Shown here: positions 13,202 to 27,000 of the stretch, piece by piece
How positions within the stretch are numbered: position 1 is the stretch's first letter
Layout of the letters: the number at the start of each line of letters is the position of its first letter
Assembly: GCA_014706295.1 (NCBI GenBank)
Contig: JACSVZ010000007.1
Coordinates: 6,291,699 to 6,355,698 of the forward strand
Direction of reading: 5' to 3'
Origin: Lycocorax pyrrhopterus obiensis
Lineage: Eukaryota > Chordata > Aves > Passeriformes > Paradisaeidae
Length of the DNA: 64,000 nucleotides
Notes under the pieces: model-generated
Databases searched by the model: none
The model's input: only the letters and a program-made list of their open reading frames with translations
What the model was told of the DNA's origin: nothing
Position numbers and translations under genes: made by a program

Positions 13202-13585
13202 CCATAGAATGGTGAAAAGGACCAAAAAAGTCATCTGGTTCCACCCCTTTTGCCATGGGCAGGGACACCTTCCACTATCCTAGGTTGCTCAGAGCCCCAT
13301 CCAACCTGGCCTTGGACACTGCCAGGGGTGGGGCAGCCCCAGCTTCTCTGGGCAGCCTGTTCCAGGGCCTCAGCACCCTCACAGTAAAGAATTTCTTCCT
13401 GATATTGAATCTAAACCGACCCTCCTTCAGCTTAAGACCATTACTCCTCTTTCTGTTGCTACTGCCCTTGTGAAAAGTCCCTCTCCAGCTCCCTTGTAAC
13501 CCCTTTAGGCACTGGGAAGCTGCTGGAAGGTCTGCCTGAAGCCTTCTCTCCCCCAGGCTGAGCAACCCCAGCTCTCCCAGCTGTC
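13202..13585 (-). mobile_element. CR1 LINE fragment, 3' end, 5'-truncated
   Basis: A minus-strand CR1 3' end of about 385 bases in the same orientation as the copy 2 kb upstream and clearly of a related subfamily. Translated on the minus strand it gives one continuous ~96-codon remnant of the reverse-transcriptase C-terminus, with LGERRLQADLPAASQCLKG, then a basic stretch, then PWNRLPREAG and KARLDGALSN. The tail begins with ATAGAATGG in plus orientation at about 13204. The unbroken frame suggests it is less decayed than its neighbour, but the fragment is far too short to be active. Confidence 0.9.
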
Positions 13586-16500
13586 AGATAAATAGGATTT
13601 CTGGCTGGATAGCCCTGGAGGATCCTGCATAAGTAGCGTTCCTTAGGCAGTCATTCTAGTGATCATCAGAAATTATTCCCTGGATTGTTAGTTAGGACTA
13701 AGGATTATCTTAATTAGAGAGTTATGGCAGGCTCTGAAAGGCCAGGATCCATGTGTGTATTTATAATTTTGTAGCTGGTGGTGCCGTGAGTTGGAGGGAT
13801 GGATCAGTGGCTGTGCTCCTGTGGGGTGTCTGGATGCTGCACAGAGTGTGGCTGGGGGAAAAGACAGGTGGGAAAGATAGAGGGTGGAAGTTGGGCACAT
13901 TTCTGCATTCCAGGGCAGGAGGCATCTTGCAGCTGAAGGAAAGCTTGGAGGACTTCTGAGGCTTATCCAAGGCACTTGATTTTTCATTATGCCATTATGT
14001 ACAAAGCAAGGTAATACTTGAATCTGAATATTTAAACACTTTGCAAACATGTATTTATTCATCCCAGGAAAAAAAAAAGGTGGTGGTAGTTAATTATTAC
14101 ATGTGTCTGCTAAAACGTAAGAGGAATTTGTAGGCCACACATAGGATCTGGATTTCTGGAGTTTCTGTCAAAAACCACACCCCTCTTAATTGATAAAGTT
14201 GGTAACCTCATTATTATGAGCAACCTTGGGAAAACATCTGAGTTGCCTAAATTCATATTGTTCTTATTCTTATCTCTGGGTAGTTTCTGGTTCAAGCCAG
14301 CCATGAAAGATTCAAATTTAATTAAGGCTTTTCATAATTCTGAAGAACATCTTGCTCATAGTGAAATGTCTGTTAAACATTGCGTTTCTTTTGGACACAG
14401 TAAGTTGTAGTTTTACATACAGAATGTAGGCTAAGAAATTTGCAAGGGTATTGGCTCTGAGCACAATAGCTCTACCAGAGATTTTTCATTTTATTTGAAA
14501 TGCAAATCTCAGATTCGGAGTTACAGTGTAAAACTAGCTTAGCAAAATAAATTTCAGGGATTCAGACCAGTTTGCTCTGTCTGCACTTCCTGGAAGATCT
14601 CATTATTTTGGCAATTACAACAAACAGGGTTGCAATAGCTCTGTGGGCTGGGCTCTAAATTAGTATGAGCGCGTGGCTGAGAAGGGATGATAATAATTTA
14701 GACTTATGTCTGCTTAACAGTAAAACTTTGGCTATTAATAACGAGGAATTTTTACTGATCAGGCAAAAAAAGTAAATTCATGTCCTCCTAGAGACCTGAA
14801 AAGGTGAGTAGCCTGGTTCTTGTATTTTGCTGGCATATGAATTAATCTAATAAGTCCTGAAGGTTAGAATTTGCTAATATTAAAGCTTGTACTGTAATAT
14901 TAGAGGTAGCTCTTGTTCAGTCCTTACCAAAGCTGAAAAAACTTAGGTTTTTTAACATGGAGGTATATATTTACATAAGTAAATAAGTCATGGTGTTGTG
15001 CATCTGTTGAGGTCATTCAGGAATGAGAATTATAAAAGGCATTGTAATTAAAATACCAGCAGATGGATGGATCCTGTTTGAGGGATTGATACAGTTGTCT
15101 TGTTATTTAATAATATTTTTAAAAGAACCCATGGTTGAAGGTATTTCTATAAAATTAGATCAGAAATGGTAGCTGAAAGCCCAGGAGATCTAACAAGCTC
15201 TTTTCATAATACTGCTCAGAACAGCCAAACTGTAAGAAGGGAGTGTCTGGGAAAGTAAGACTTGCCTGGAGCACAAGCAACAGGTCTGTCTAGAAAAAGA
15301 TGTCAAGCAAGTAATATTACATTATCTCTCCAGAGCAAAGAACATTGCTTTTATTAATAAATCCTTGTTTGATCAGCAGGTTTTGCTACAGCTTAATGCA
15401 GTTAGGCAGCAAATACACTGTGAGCATGGGTGAGAAAACAGGCTGGCTCTGGAGGCCAGGAGGAGATAGGAGACTTTCTTCTGGTGGAGTTCTTCAGCAA
15501 AACTTTCTGGGTTTTGCCAAGGCTTTGATGGGAGGTTTTTCTATAAGTGAATTTTGAAGTTTGCAATGTAGTGGATCAGCATTTTCTGCCCCTTTGTCAC
15601 TACAGGTGATGAAATACTGTATCAGATGGTAAGAAGAAATGTAGTCCTGCATTTCTTGTTTGAGCAGCCATGTACTGCTCCAGCCCACGGAGCAGTAGCT
15701 GTCATCACAAACAAGAGCACGAAGTGCAACCTAGAAATAGAAACTCCATGCTATATTTAGCATTTTTCACTCTTTTTCTCTCTTCTAATTCTGAGCCAGA
15801 AATCTGCTGGCCTGATTTCCCAACGCAGCTGGTGGCCATGCATTTCTGGGTGAGGGGCTTGTGGCCACAGCCGCGAGGAAGCCCCGGTGCCTCTCTGGCA
15901 GCTCTTTGCTGTAGGTGGATTTCCTGTCACTGAGGTGATTATCACCCGTGGTATGGCTGCTTTGAACTAGAGGAAATACTGCAAGGAAGGAGGATCATTG
16001 CAGCTGAGAAGCCTTTGGTGGCCTGTAATGTGGCAACAGAGGATGGAAATCTCCCAAAACCCAACAAATGGAAGCAGCAGGATCAGAGAGAGTGTCCATA
16101 AAATTCATGTATGAAAGAAAGCACTCTGAAATTCTAAGTTTATATCAGCTGACTTAATGGCTTTCCAGATTATTCCGAGCACAATTTATGTTATTTCCTT
16201 ACCATTAAATGAAATATTTGGGTGACGTGTACTTTGGTTAGATTTAACGTTGTTCATACTTAAAAGATTATTTTGACAAAAACGGAGAGACCAAAACCAC
16301 CCATTCATTCACATCAGCCTTAGCCTTGGGTGACACTAAAGATAAGGCAACCTCACATTGCTCTTCAGATCAATGTGATCCGGAGTTAAATCGTGGCTTA
16401 CCCACTGTGACAAGCTATAAATGGCAGAGTTCGAATTAGAACGTTGCAGTTTCTGACTCATTCCTGCATCTGTCTCTCTGGATAGTGGGGTTATACATGT

Positions 16501-17914
16501 TAACCTGAATGAACGTGGGATCCTGATAACACTGAGGTTATTAATAAATTAGCTTTCCTTGTGTATGTTTCACCAGCACCATGGAGAAAAGCCTGTGTCT
16601 CAGGTTTCTTAGTTTTCAAGACAAGAAAATAATTTTGATTTGATAGTACAAATTTTCATTGTAATATTTGTTTGAATTCAAATTACTTGATTTCTTAGCA
16701 CATGTAATCCCATGATAAACACAGATTAGTGGCATTTCAGCAGCACTGGAATAATAGGCCCCACAAACATAGGCCCATTTCCTGTACACTTAGCCACAAT
16801 TTGAGTTTTTTGAGGGATATCTCTGTCCACGGTCAGACAGGTGTCTTTTGTGATGCTTACAAAGCTATTAAAATTGAACAGTTTTTAATCACAGCTCTTA
16901 AAACTTGCTGTATAAGAAGACTGAACGTCAAAAGACTGAATTGCAGCCTTCATGGAAAAAAAAATCAAAATACTGTGACCCTTTGTGGGCTTTGTGAGTG
17001 CTTTGAGTTGTGTGTTAGAGCGCTGTGAATCACATGCACAAGAACGATCCCTGTTTCCTCGCTGTGTGGGCGCTGGTCTCATGCTTCAGCAGTGAAGTGA
17101 TGGGCAAAAGGGCCTTATTCCAGAGGGGATTTTCACTGGCAGTGAAATGGGCTGCATAAATTCTTCTCCCCTTTGAAATGTCATCTGTTGGCAACAGCAG
17201 CTGATACTTGACTTAGAGTCCAGCAACACTAACTCACAAGCACAGAATCATTTTGGAAGATTTTTTTTGTTGTTGTTATCCTTAATGTCAGATGGTAGCA
17301 TGAATGTATTTAATCCTGTTTCAAAGCAGAAGCAGTAACTTCAGAGACTTCATACCTGGGCAATTTTGGTTATTTGAACAGCAAGAACTGTATTTTCAAT
17401 GTCATGAAAGATTGAATGGGGATATAGAAAGGAGGAGTTAAGGCTATTTCAGAATTACCTTTACTCTTAAGGCAACAATCAAAAAGCAGAGCTCCTACAG
17501 ATTTCTCCTTACAGGCTAGACATGTTTTGCCCCATGTCTGCATTCCTTCATTGAATCTTAGCCAATCCTCTTTTTTCCCCCACAGAGGAAAAGGCTGAAA
17601 TGCACTGAACTTTGAATCTAGGAAACCCTTGTTAAGAATGATGAGGAGGGGAATCTCGGGCTTCCAGTACTTGAAATTCTTGGGGTTTTTTTCACTTGCA
17701 TTTCACCATTTTGGTAAAATCTCTTCAAAAGTAAATTAGAACGCCCAAGTCATCTATCAAGAATAGAAACAGTTTTGTTAGTTTTCTTATTACTAGGCTG
17801 TATTTTTGGTAGTGTGGACTTTTGTTTGTGTGGCTTAACGTATAATGTGACAGTGACATATATTTTCTATCAGGTTATTTAATGTAATTCACGTGGTTTA
17901 TTCTGTCTTTTCAG

Positions 17915-18012
17915 TAGAGAGAGTAAAGATCTGAAGAAATCCCAGATGATGGCTTCTGATGCCAGTCATATGCTGGAAGCAGCTTTGGAGCAGATGGATG
18001 ACATCATTGCAG
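17915..18012 (+). CDS. PPFIBP2: PPFIBP2 first coding exon (start codon exon)
   Basis: The exon is bounded by acceptor TTCTGTCTTTTCAG at 17901-17914 and donor GCAG|GTACAA after 18012. It has 31 bases of leader, then two adjacent in-frame ATGs at 17946 and 17949. The first has a poor context (C at -3, A at +4); the second has A at -3 and G at +4, and yields the MASDASH start I recall for mammalian liprin-beta-2. Coding starts at 17946 or 17949. The peptide reads [19 protein letters not shown] and continues IIAG, the signature N-terminus of liprin-beta. The exon ends after the first base of a Gly codon (phase 1), matching the next exon. The 31-base leader is itself open in frame, so an N-terminally extended isoform is not excluded. 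Confidence 0.93.
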
Positions 18013-21000
18013 GTACAATAATGCTTTATTTTACACCATACTGTCTTGGGATTTAACTATGTCTGGTTTACTTTTTAATAATTATTCTCAATTTATCAAA
18101 TTCTCTGACATGCAGATGTCACTATTAACACCCTGGTTAAAACTCTGTGGAGAAAACTGAAAGCAAAATTAAGGAAGAAACCCCACAATTTCCCCTTAGA
18201 CATGTGAATATTGGAGTAAGAGAGATTTACTTTGCTTTAATTCCATATGGTAACGTAAACACATCCTCAGCCATGTGGTAACATCCCATATTTTATGTCA
18301 GTTTTTTATTTCAATGTGTCTTTAAAAAAAGTTTTCACCAAGTCTTCTGGCTGGCTGAATAATATATAACTGCATTTTACAAACACATGCACATTTGGAC
18401 ATATAAAAATATACATCATTTTCTTTATTTATGATGTATTTATTTCAAACAGCTTGCCTATTAATTATCTTCATGGCCTATCTTTTTGGTGAGTTCTATA
18501 TCCAGAAGTGGAGCTGTGAATTTTTTTACACTTCTGTCCACTAGAAAGGCACATGATGCAAGAAGAACTTGCTGTCTTTTGGTGCTCTCATGGCAAGGCA
18601 ATTAAAAGATTCTCTCTCACCATTACAGCATCCCAGAAGAGAAGTTAATTTCTGTGGTTAGGCCTTGGTAGCCTTGGGGTTTGTGCTCACACACCGCTCA
18701 GCAGGAGCTCCTAAAAGGAGTGTCAGGGTAGGGCCATGATCTCACTCGTGAACAATGGGAAAGAATTCACTAAAGCTTTATAAATCTAAATAGTGACACC
18801 CAAGCTGAGCCTTCTTCCCTGCTGATGAAGATGGTGACATCAGCCTCTTGTTGCTGCAGTTGTGCTGCTCCTTGAACTTCTTCCTGCTCTTCCAATAAGG
18901 TTTTATGTCCAGAGATTAATATGGAGCTTTAAATGTCACCATCAGACTAGCCATGACCAATGAAAGGCTGGAAGTCATTATCCAGGATTTTTAGTTTAAA
19001 CAATCACTAAGGTTTTGTTTGTTTGTTTTTTGCATCCTCATATGAGTCTTCACTTTATTCTAAATGTGCAAGCCTCAGCAGACTGCTGAGATTTTCAGAA
19101 TTGTAAACATGAATACGGGATTCATATAACCGAAATAACTTTTCACACTGATGGAACAAATTCTAGGCAAATAGGAAAAAATCACACGTATATTTCCTTC
19201 TCCTGAATGCAAAACCTTATTCTAACAAGATTTTAACCAATGGAAGTTAATTGGGATTTTATTTTTCCACACCTTACAAAACACATAAACAGATAGGGAA
19301 GCATTGAACTTCCCTCAGATGTGTAAAGAGAGAATAAGAAAAGCAAATCCCAAACTATAATTCATAAACTAGGAACCTGTAATACTTTTTTAGCCACTGT
19401 AAGCCTTGGGCTGCTATGGAACCTGTGCTCAGAAATCACCTGCACACAAATGCAACTCAGTGTCTCTTTCCTGTGTTTTCACATAGCTCAGCACACACTG
19501 GTGATATCATGGATGCACTGATGGTTCCACTCCTCAGAAAAACCAGGGGAACGAAGAGAGAGTCACTCTATTTAAGTTGATTTTCAGAATAGACCCTTAT
19601 TTTTTTTTTTCCAGGACCCGTCAGTTTGTGGGGCTGGTCCTGGGTAAGAGAGTAGGTGTTTGGTGTTGGGTGTTTTTTTCATGGTATGGAAAGATAGCCT
19701 CATAATACGTGGCATAACTGATTAAATGGCCAAATATAACTGCCTAAGAAAATCTTTTTTTTTTCCAAGTTTCATGCTAGAAAAATAATTGAGGCCAGAA
19801 GATGGCTTTCATTTTGTTTGTTTGTTTTCAATATTCTTTTCCCTGCTCCTTTTTCAGATTGCTGGTGCCATCCCATTTCAGGGTTTAATCTTGATAAACA
19901 GGGAATAGAATTCAATTTTGCCAGGCTTTCAAACAACATCACATTTGCCCCCATCACTCAGCTGTTGTGATGGTGGAGAACAGTGATGCAGAGAGGTAAA
20001 GCAAATGTTGGAAGAACTGTTCAGTGGAACTCAGCTGATCACAGCTGTTCTGTGGTGGTGACCAAGCTCTAAACTAAAAAGATTCAGGCATGCCAGTGGC
20101 ATGTGGAGTTTATTTCCACAGTGCATGGGTAGGTCACGAGCAGATTGGCAACCTCTTCAAGAGAGGTGACTTTGTGACTTTGGAAAGGAGATAGACTTAT
20201 ATTTTCAGTCTAATGTCCACTGATAGGCTGTATAACATTGAAAACAGGCTTGTACAAAGATATCTAACAGGAGAAGAAACAAAGTATTTCCCAGACAGTG
20301 CATCTGTCAAGCCACGTCAATGTTAATTGAATGTTTCCCATATGATTTCAGGGTTATAGCTACCTGTACTAATAAATAAACATACTGATTTATTCCTTTA
20401 CTTAGTGAAAACTCAGTTGTTTGGAAAGGTTGTGTACCTTATTCCTTTATTATTTTTCTTTGCTAGGAGTAGATAAAACTTTTAAGACAGATTAAGTCTG
20501 TTGTCATTCTCCTCTAGCCAATGTTCTGTGTGTTCCAGAACTATTTCTTGAATATTCTGGTATGATTGAAGGACCAAGTACATCTGCTGGAGTCTATACT
20601 TGGATACAGTTATTATCCCAATATGCCTGAAATTGAGGAACAGAATGATTATTCAAGTTTGATTCTCCCTAATTCAATCCAGTAAGCTTCTGTATGCAAT
20701 TTGGACAGGGGCTGGAAAACAGGAATGGTTTCTCCTCCTGTAGGGTGAGAGAAAAAATAAAGTAGAAAAATCCCTTTGAAAGGATGACTGTAAGACTTTA
20801 CTGAAGCAAAATTGAGATTGCTTCAAATATGGGAAAAATTATCTGTTCAAATATAAGTGCTCTTAGAGTCAGCTGGAAACAGCAAAAATCAACTGCTAAG
20901 AGCTTGTGCTATTTCAATTCACTGTATCCAGGTTCTGTGGACATCTTCAGGATGCAAAGACCAAGGTTAAACTTCATGACTGATGTAAACTAAAAAGATG

Positions 21001-24000
21001 TTTTCTTTTGGAATGAGGCCTGAGTGAGTACCAGGAGAGCCACACGCTTCTCTTGGCCTCAGAAACTTCGTCTTTAGGCACAAAATTAGTTTTAATCCCG
21101 TTTTAGAGAACTGAGAAATCCAGACACATATATCTGACATTGCTTAACTTTTGAAGCTTAACGTGCAATACCAGCATCCTCTCTGTTTAACGAGAAAACA
21201 GTCCTCATTTCTTTCATTTGCTTTATTATCATCAAAATATTAGATTGCGGTGCTGTCCTTTAGGATAAGAACTGGATGTATGTAAATATATATTACAAGT
21301 ATTTACAGGCTTGCACTTGTAGCCTTCCCTTTCCTATCCCTTGCTCCAAGAGGGTAACATCTCTCATGCATGATTCTGATTAATCCAGCCAAGGAGTCCC
21401 ACTGCAGCCTGTGCTCACTCTCAGTGCAACACAAAACATATTAGTGCTTAGACTGCATGAGGGAAGGATTGTGAGGCAAGATTAACAAATTGAATTTCAC
21501 TGGGCCTGATCAAATTTGACAGATAGGTCAGTGTTCCCAAGTCTTTTATGCTTCGGTACATCTGTACTGATAACCCGCCCTCAGAGCTATATGAATTAGG
21601 CACACTAAATGATTAGTCTTATTTGACTAAAATAGCAAAAAGGGCTAATGTGATTGTCAATGAACAGCACTGAGCCATTAACTGGAATGACTTGCACTCC
21701 AAACAGAGGCTTCCTCTAAAGAAAGCACCATATATCAGATCCGTCTACTCATTCTTTATTTGAGGTGCACGACTTTGGCGTTGCTTCCTCTGAACTTTAA
21801 CCAAGTCATTGCTTCTCCTTTTATTCAGCTTGTACCTGTTTATTAAAATGTGTTTCTTTATAGGACTGTAGATTTTGGTTATTTTTCTTTGCAATATATC
21901 CTAATAAATTAATACAGTTTTTATTTTGCAATTATTTTATATCAAACTGCTTCTCTCAGTCATCAATTTGTAAATCCATTATTTCCCTTTGTGATTAGTG
22001 ACTATTAATTGTAAGGTCTAAAAACTCCTATCACAGTATAGTCTGCTGCAGCTCCAGAGTCTCTTCAAATTCACCAAGTTATCAGTGTAATTACTGAGTT
22101 TCCTTTTAACCAGAGCTCCTGCAATTATTGCTTACTGGAAAATAATGAGAAAGTTAAATGTGCTATCACATGGGTCTCTACTGATATTTCAGTATTAGCA
22201 CAGAAAGATTGAAAACTAAATACGGTTAAAAAGTTGGGCCAGAAGTTGTCCAAGGAGTGTTCATGTTTGAATTCCCTTCTCCTGAGGGGACAGAACATTG
22301 GTGCTCAGTTCATGACTGTGGCTGCTGTGTTAGAAACCCAACCACTTCCCACAGCCTTGCTGGAAAAGGGACCTCCACAGGAAATTGTGCTTAAGAGATG
22401 AGCAAGGTTTTAGTTCAAGTTTAATGTATTTTCCTCATGGGATCTACTGGCCAGAATTTGAAGGAGGACATGTTTGTGGGGATTAATAAATCACCTCCAA
22501 TAAGTGATTAGGACTTGGATTCTAAATGCAGGGGTGGACAAAAAAAATACTGACAGTCATTTGAACTCCTTTGGATGGATTTTAGGTTTTGCGGAATAAA
22601 GTTTTCGCTGAGTTCCTACATAAATAAAAGGAGAACAAAATATTTCCTGGTGACCTCATCCGTTACCCCTGAATAGCCACATGTCACCACAGGATTCATT
22701 CAGTCTCACAGCACTTTAACTGAAGAAGATGGACACTTCTGTTCTGCTTCACGGGGGATTGAAATTGTCCAGACCAGACAGAGAGCACTTAATCCTATTT
22801 TTTCTGTGGTGTGTGTTGGGGAGGTGCTGGTGGGTCTTATTTGAAGTACATGCTGGGTGATGTGCAGCTGATGAGCACAGTTGTGACTGTGTAGAATGGC
22901 TAGAAAATAGCTTCTATTTTTTCTTTTCAATTTGTACACTTCCAGATGGTTTTGTGTTTTTATCACGTAAATCCTATTCAAGGTTGGCAACACTTTCAAA
23001 TTCAAAATTTGGTTTCTACAGTAAAGGTGTATAACTTTTTATAATTTTAGTAGGAATCTTCATAGAATTTCGCTTCAGAGCACTGAACCGACTGTAGTTA
23101 AAATAATGATGAAAAACCCAGAACAATTCAAATACTAGGCAATTTCCTTCGTTGTAGATCAGTGTAATTGGACAACAACAGTTGCAGTGGGCTTCTTGCA
23201 TCTTCTAAAAAAATTACAATTGTGTTAAAAGGCTGTGCTTCTGTTATGATTAGTGCATTTCCTTTTTATTTTCTGTTCTTTTTCAATCAATGATGTAGGG
23301 TTTTTTATCTGAACAAAATAAATAATATATCTAGAGCATTTATTTATCTTGTTACTGCTGTGCATTAAGTAAGGTGAGCATTTGTGGAGTTATCATATAG
23401 TGGCTTTTTTAACCATTAACTACAGTGTGTTTATACATAGATCTTATAACAATAGAGATAAGAAAAAGGAAATTACATAAAAAATTACTTCAAACAAGGT
23501 CTTTGATAGCGAAATATGTAACCTCCTGTCATAACAGTTCCAGAAAATTATGTGTCAAGAATGATGGGGAAAGGGAAAAACAAAAATTGTGTGTGACCTC
23601 TAAACATCCAGGATATTAAAGGAGGAAATATAAAAGCTTAACACAAATACTTATGGTTTATAATTTGTGGGGTTTTATTTTATAACACTTAACACTTGTT
23701 TTAGGTGCTGACATTTGCCTTCAGATACTCAACTTCAGAAAAGCAGATCAGTAAATTCCTTAGATGCCAACAATAACCTATTTATAGCAATTAAAAATAT
23801 TTTAAAGATTTAAAAATATAGCAGTTCGATGTCTTTCTATTCACTTAATTCATAATTTTTCATGTCAGCTCTCTGTGTCCTTGCTTATAATTTTATTAAC
23901 AACACCTAAGACGTGGCCCCTCCAAGTGTACACACTTGAATTACCATCACAGCAATTTGTTATTATAACCAGCTATTTATTGAAGCTTTTACACGTGCTG

Positions 24001-27000
24001 TAGCCTTCGAGTTAGGGCCTTGCAGAAGTGTCCAGGTGCCATTTTGATCTGTGTTTTAAAAGCATGTGAAAATTAGGGCACCTTGCTCTCTGATTCATGC
24101 ATGTGCAGCGCTGGCCACTGATTCCTTCCCCAGGGTTGCCAGAGCAACCTGACCTTTGGAATTTCCTCAATTTTGAGTGCTTAACCTTGCAAGAGGTCAC
24201 TACAGCTGTTTGGGCTGCTGTCCCCAAACACGCTTCCCGTTCTCACTTTCTCACAGATTGTGGGGCTCTGAGCACAGGGTTCAGAGGGGAGGCTCTCCGT
24301 CTCAGCTGTAGGACTGATGGATACCCTCTGTAAACAGGGCAGTACTACAGAACTTGCAGAGCTGAAAGCACTGACAACGTTTTTCCTGCAAATACTTCAC
24401 TATCATAAAAAAAAATAGGTGTTTAAAATTGTTTTTTATAAGGCAAAATTGTCCTTTGAAGGTCCAAGTCAAACTGATTTAGCGATCAGTTTGGTCTTTG
24501 GCTTCCCTTGCGTGTGTTTCTGCCTTTCCAGCAAAAGAACAAAATTAGAAGTTTTCTTGAAAATGGGAGTTAAAAGTAATTCAAAATGGAAAAAGTCTTA
24601 CAGTTTAAATATGCTACTTTAAATTCTTTATTTCTGACAAGAGACAGTTTTTTTAATATAAAACAGCAGAAATCCTGTCATGTCCTAGACACCTAGATCT
24701 GCTTACCAAACTGCAGTAGTGCTTTGCATTTACACCAAATAAACTCACAAACAGCAATGACTGAGTTTTGAGAAAGGATTGAAAAGAAACAGAAACGTAA
24801 ATAGCTGCAGATACAACATGTGGCAAAGAAAGGCAGATAAACCATGATGAACAAAACCCCACGGGACTGAAAATCTGAGACACAAAGGTCCTTTTGTAGT
24901 TTGCATGATGTGATGTGTTTTTCAGTACATGAGTGAGTCAGTTGTTTAACAGGCAAGTGAACAGTTTTCTAGGATTTTAATTTAGTTTGATATCATTAAA
25001 TTCAAAATCGTATCTTGTCCACTTCTTACTTTAAGGCAATGAAATTGATTTGAGAGTCTTTTTAAAAACTAAAACTGTGTAATCTTAATGAAACGAATTT
25101 CCTTTATTTCCTCACAAACTGAGTGCTCTTACTACTCCTTATTACAAACAATTACACATTTTGTACTAAAACCACTGTTTTACTTAGACTGCTGGCTTCA
25201 CTGGCCCTAAATACACTCCTTTTTTATGTGTAATTAAAAAAAAAATAGAAAAATGTTGCAAATATTTTTTATTCTTTAATGAATGTGTTGATCCTGTTTT
25301 TCCTGTGCAGTGGAGACTCAGCCTCAAACCTCCATCACAGCTGCATAATCCGCATTCCTTTTTTCAGCAGGCTGCTTAGCTTGTGTTTCTGGATAGGAGA
25401 ATCATAATTTTAGTGGGAATTTCTGTTGTAGCTGTGTGTGCAGTCCCTAAATGTGCTGCACATCCCAGCTCAGCGTCTGGAAATGTGCAGGAAAAAAGTC
25501 TGAGTAATTACACCTATAATTTGCATAGGAAATTATAGACAGTTCTTGAAAATTGTCTCAAAGATTCCACGTGTGATTGTAGGAAGAGCTCAGCTCAAAA
25601 TCATCTGAGCTGCATGAAGCTCTCATCTGAATGTGGTCATTAGCGTTTCTAGGCTTGGAAAATTTTTCCTAGGGCTTCCTGCTAATCCAGCTTAATAGTT
25701 ACTTTTCCCTGTAGTTAGAGATCTAAAAGCAGAGATTTGAGGAGAAGTTAATGTGAGCTGTGATTCAAAACACACCGTTTGTGATGTACTCTGCATTACA
25801 GTATGAGGAGAAGAAAGGATCGTGTGAGCTCCCTCTTCACTCATTTTGCAGGAGGCTTAGGAACCAGGAGGCTGAACTATGTCCTGTCCAGCCCTTACTG
25901 CTAGTTTACATAAATTCACATTTTCAAGGCTGTCTTCATGAGAAAAAGAAAACTATGCTTCAAAGAAAATTACACTTTGTAGTCTTGAAGGAGAGAGGAA
26001 GAACCTGGACAACCTATATGCTCACTGAGTAAAAATTCAGGTAAAAACGTGTTCTCTAGCAGCGTGATGATTGACTGAAAGGCCAGAGGAAATGTATGTT
26101 TATAACTCTGTTCTAACCACTGTTGGTCAGATGACAAAATTGTTACTCTTGAATATTTCAGCTTTGTAGAAAGTCACCGTTACCCAGCATAGATGAAGTT
26201 TTGGGGGTTGCTGTGGGGTTTTTGTTGGTTTTTGCTGGTTTCTGATCTAAAGGAGCCAGCAGTCTTAGGAAAATCTCTTTTTAGCCACTGATGGTTGAGT
26301 TGTGCATTACCAGGACATTTTTTCTTTCAAAACTCAGCCAGTTTGAGAGCGAAAAAAATGAGATGAAAAGGACGAAATTAAGATGCAAGGACAAGCGAGA
26401 GACACAATATCTACTGCTAAGAGAGATGGAAGTTGTGTGATGGATGAATGTATACAACATAAGCTGAGGAGAGGGGATTTTCAAACTGGCCAGGCTTTTG
26501 CCTCTTTCTTTACTTGTGCTTAGTAACTTATTTTTGCAAGCTACTGGCAGTGCTATTTTCTGAATAGGTTATGTATTTGCCCAAAAGGAATGTTTCTTTG
26601 AAGCCACTCTGCTAATTGCAAGGAACTCTGAGAGAAAAATATGTTTGCACAGTCAGGGTGTAAGAAATGTGTAACTTAAGAGTTGTTTTCCTTGTTTTAT
26701 TGCTTATTTTATTCTTCCTACCTACATATAATGTGCAGCAGCATTTAACCTCCTCCACCCACTGGCTGTTTGGGGAGGTCAGAAGTGGGCTACTTGGAAT
26801 GTCTGAATTTCAACATTTTTCTCCCTTTCTTTCTTTCTGTCCCACTCCTCTAAAGTGAACATTCATGGTGAATAGTTGTGTTCCAGTAGTACATTAGGAA
26901 ACCATGGTGTTGAGTATTATATAAGCACCATGACAAAAGATTCCCCTGTGTCCTGTTTACCCCTGGAAAAAGGAGCGAGGTACAGGAAGAGTGTGACTTG

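Larger units (their letters stand above)
439..17914 (+). other. PPFIBP2: Probable first intron of PPFIBP2
   Basis: About 17.4 kb of AT-rich sequence lies between the CpG island and the start-codon exon; the left boundary depends on which donor is used. Apart from the two minus-strand CR1 fragments, the orphan exon-like segment at 6657-6805, an 11-bp hairpin at 4379-4411, and short simple repeats (AAT near 1555-1571, an A15 run at 5253-5267), I see nothing recognisable. The many 60-160-codon open frames on both strands have no recognisable motifs. Confidence 0.6.
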
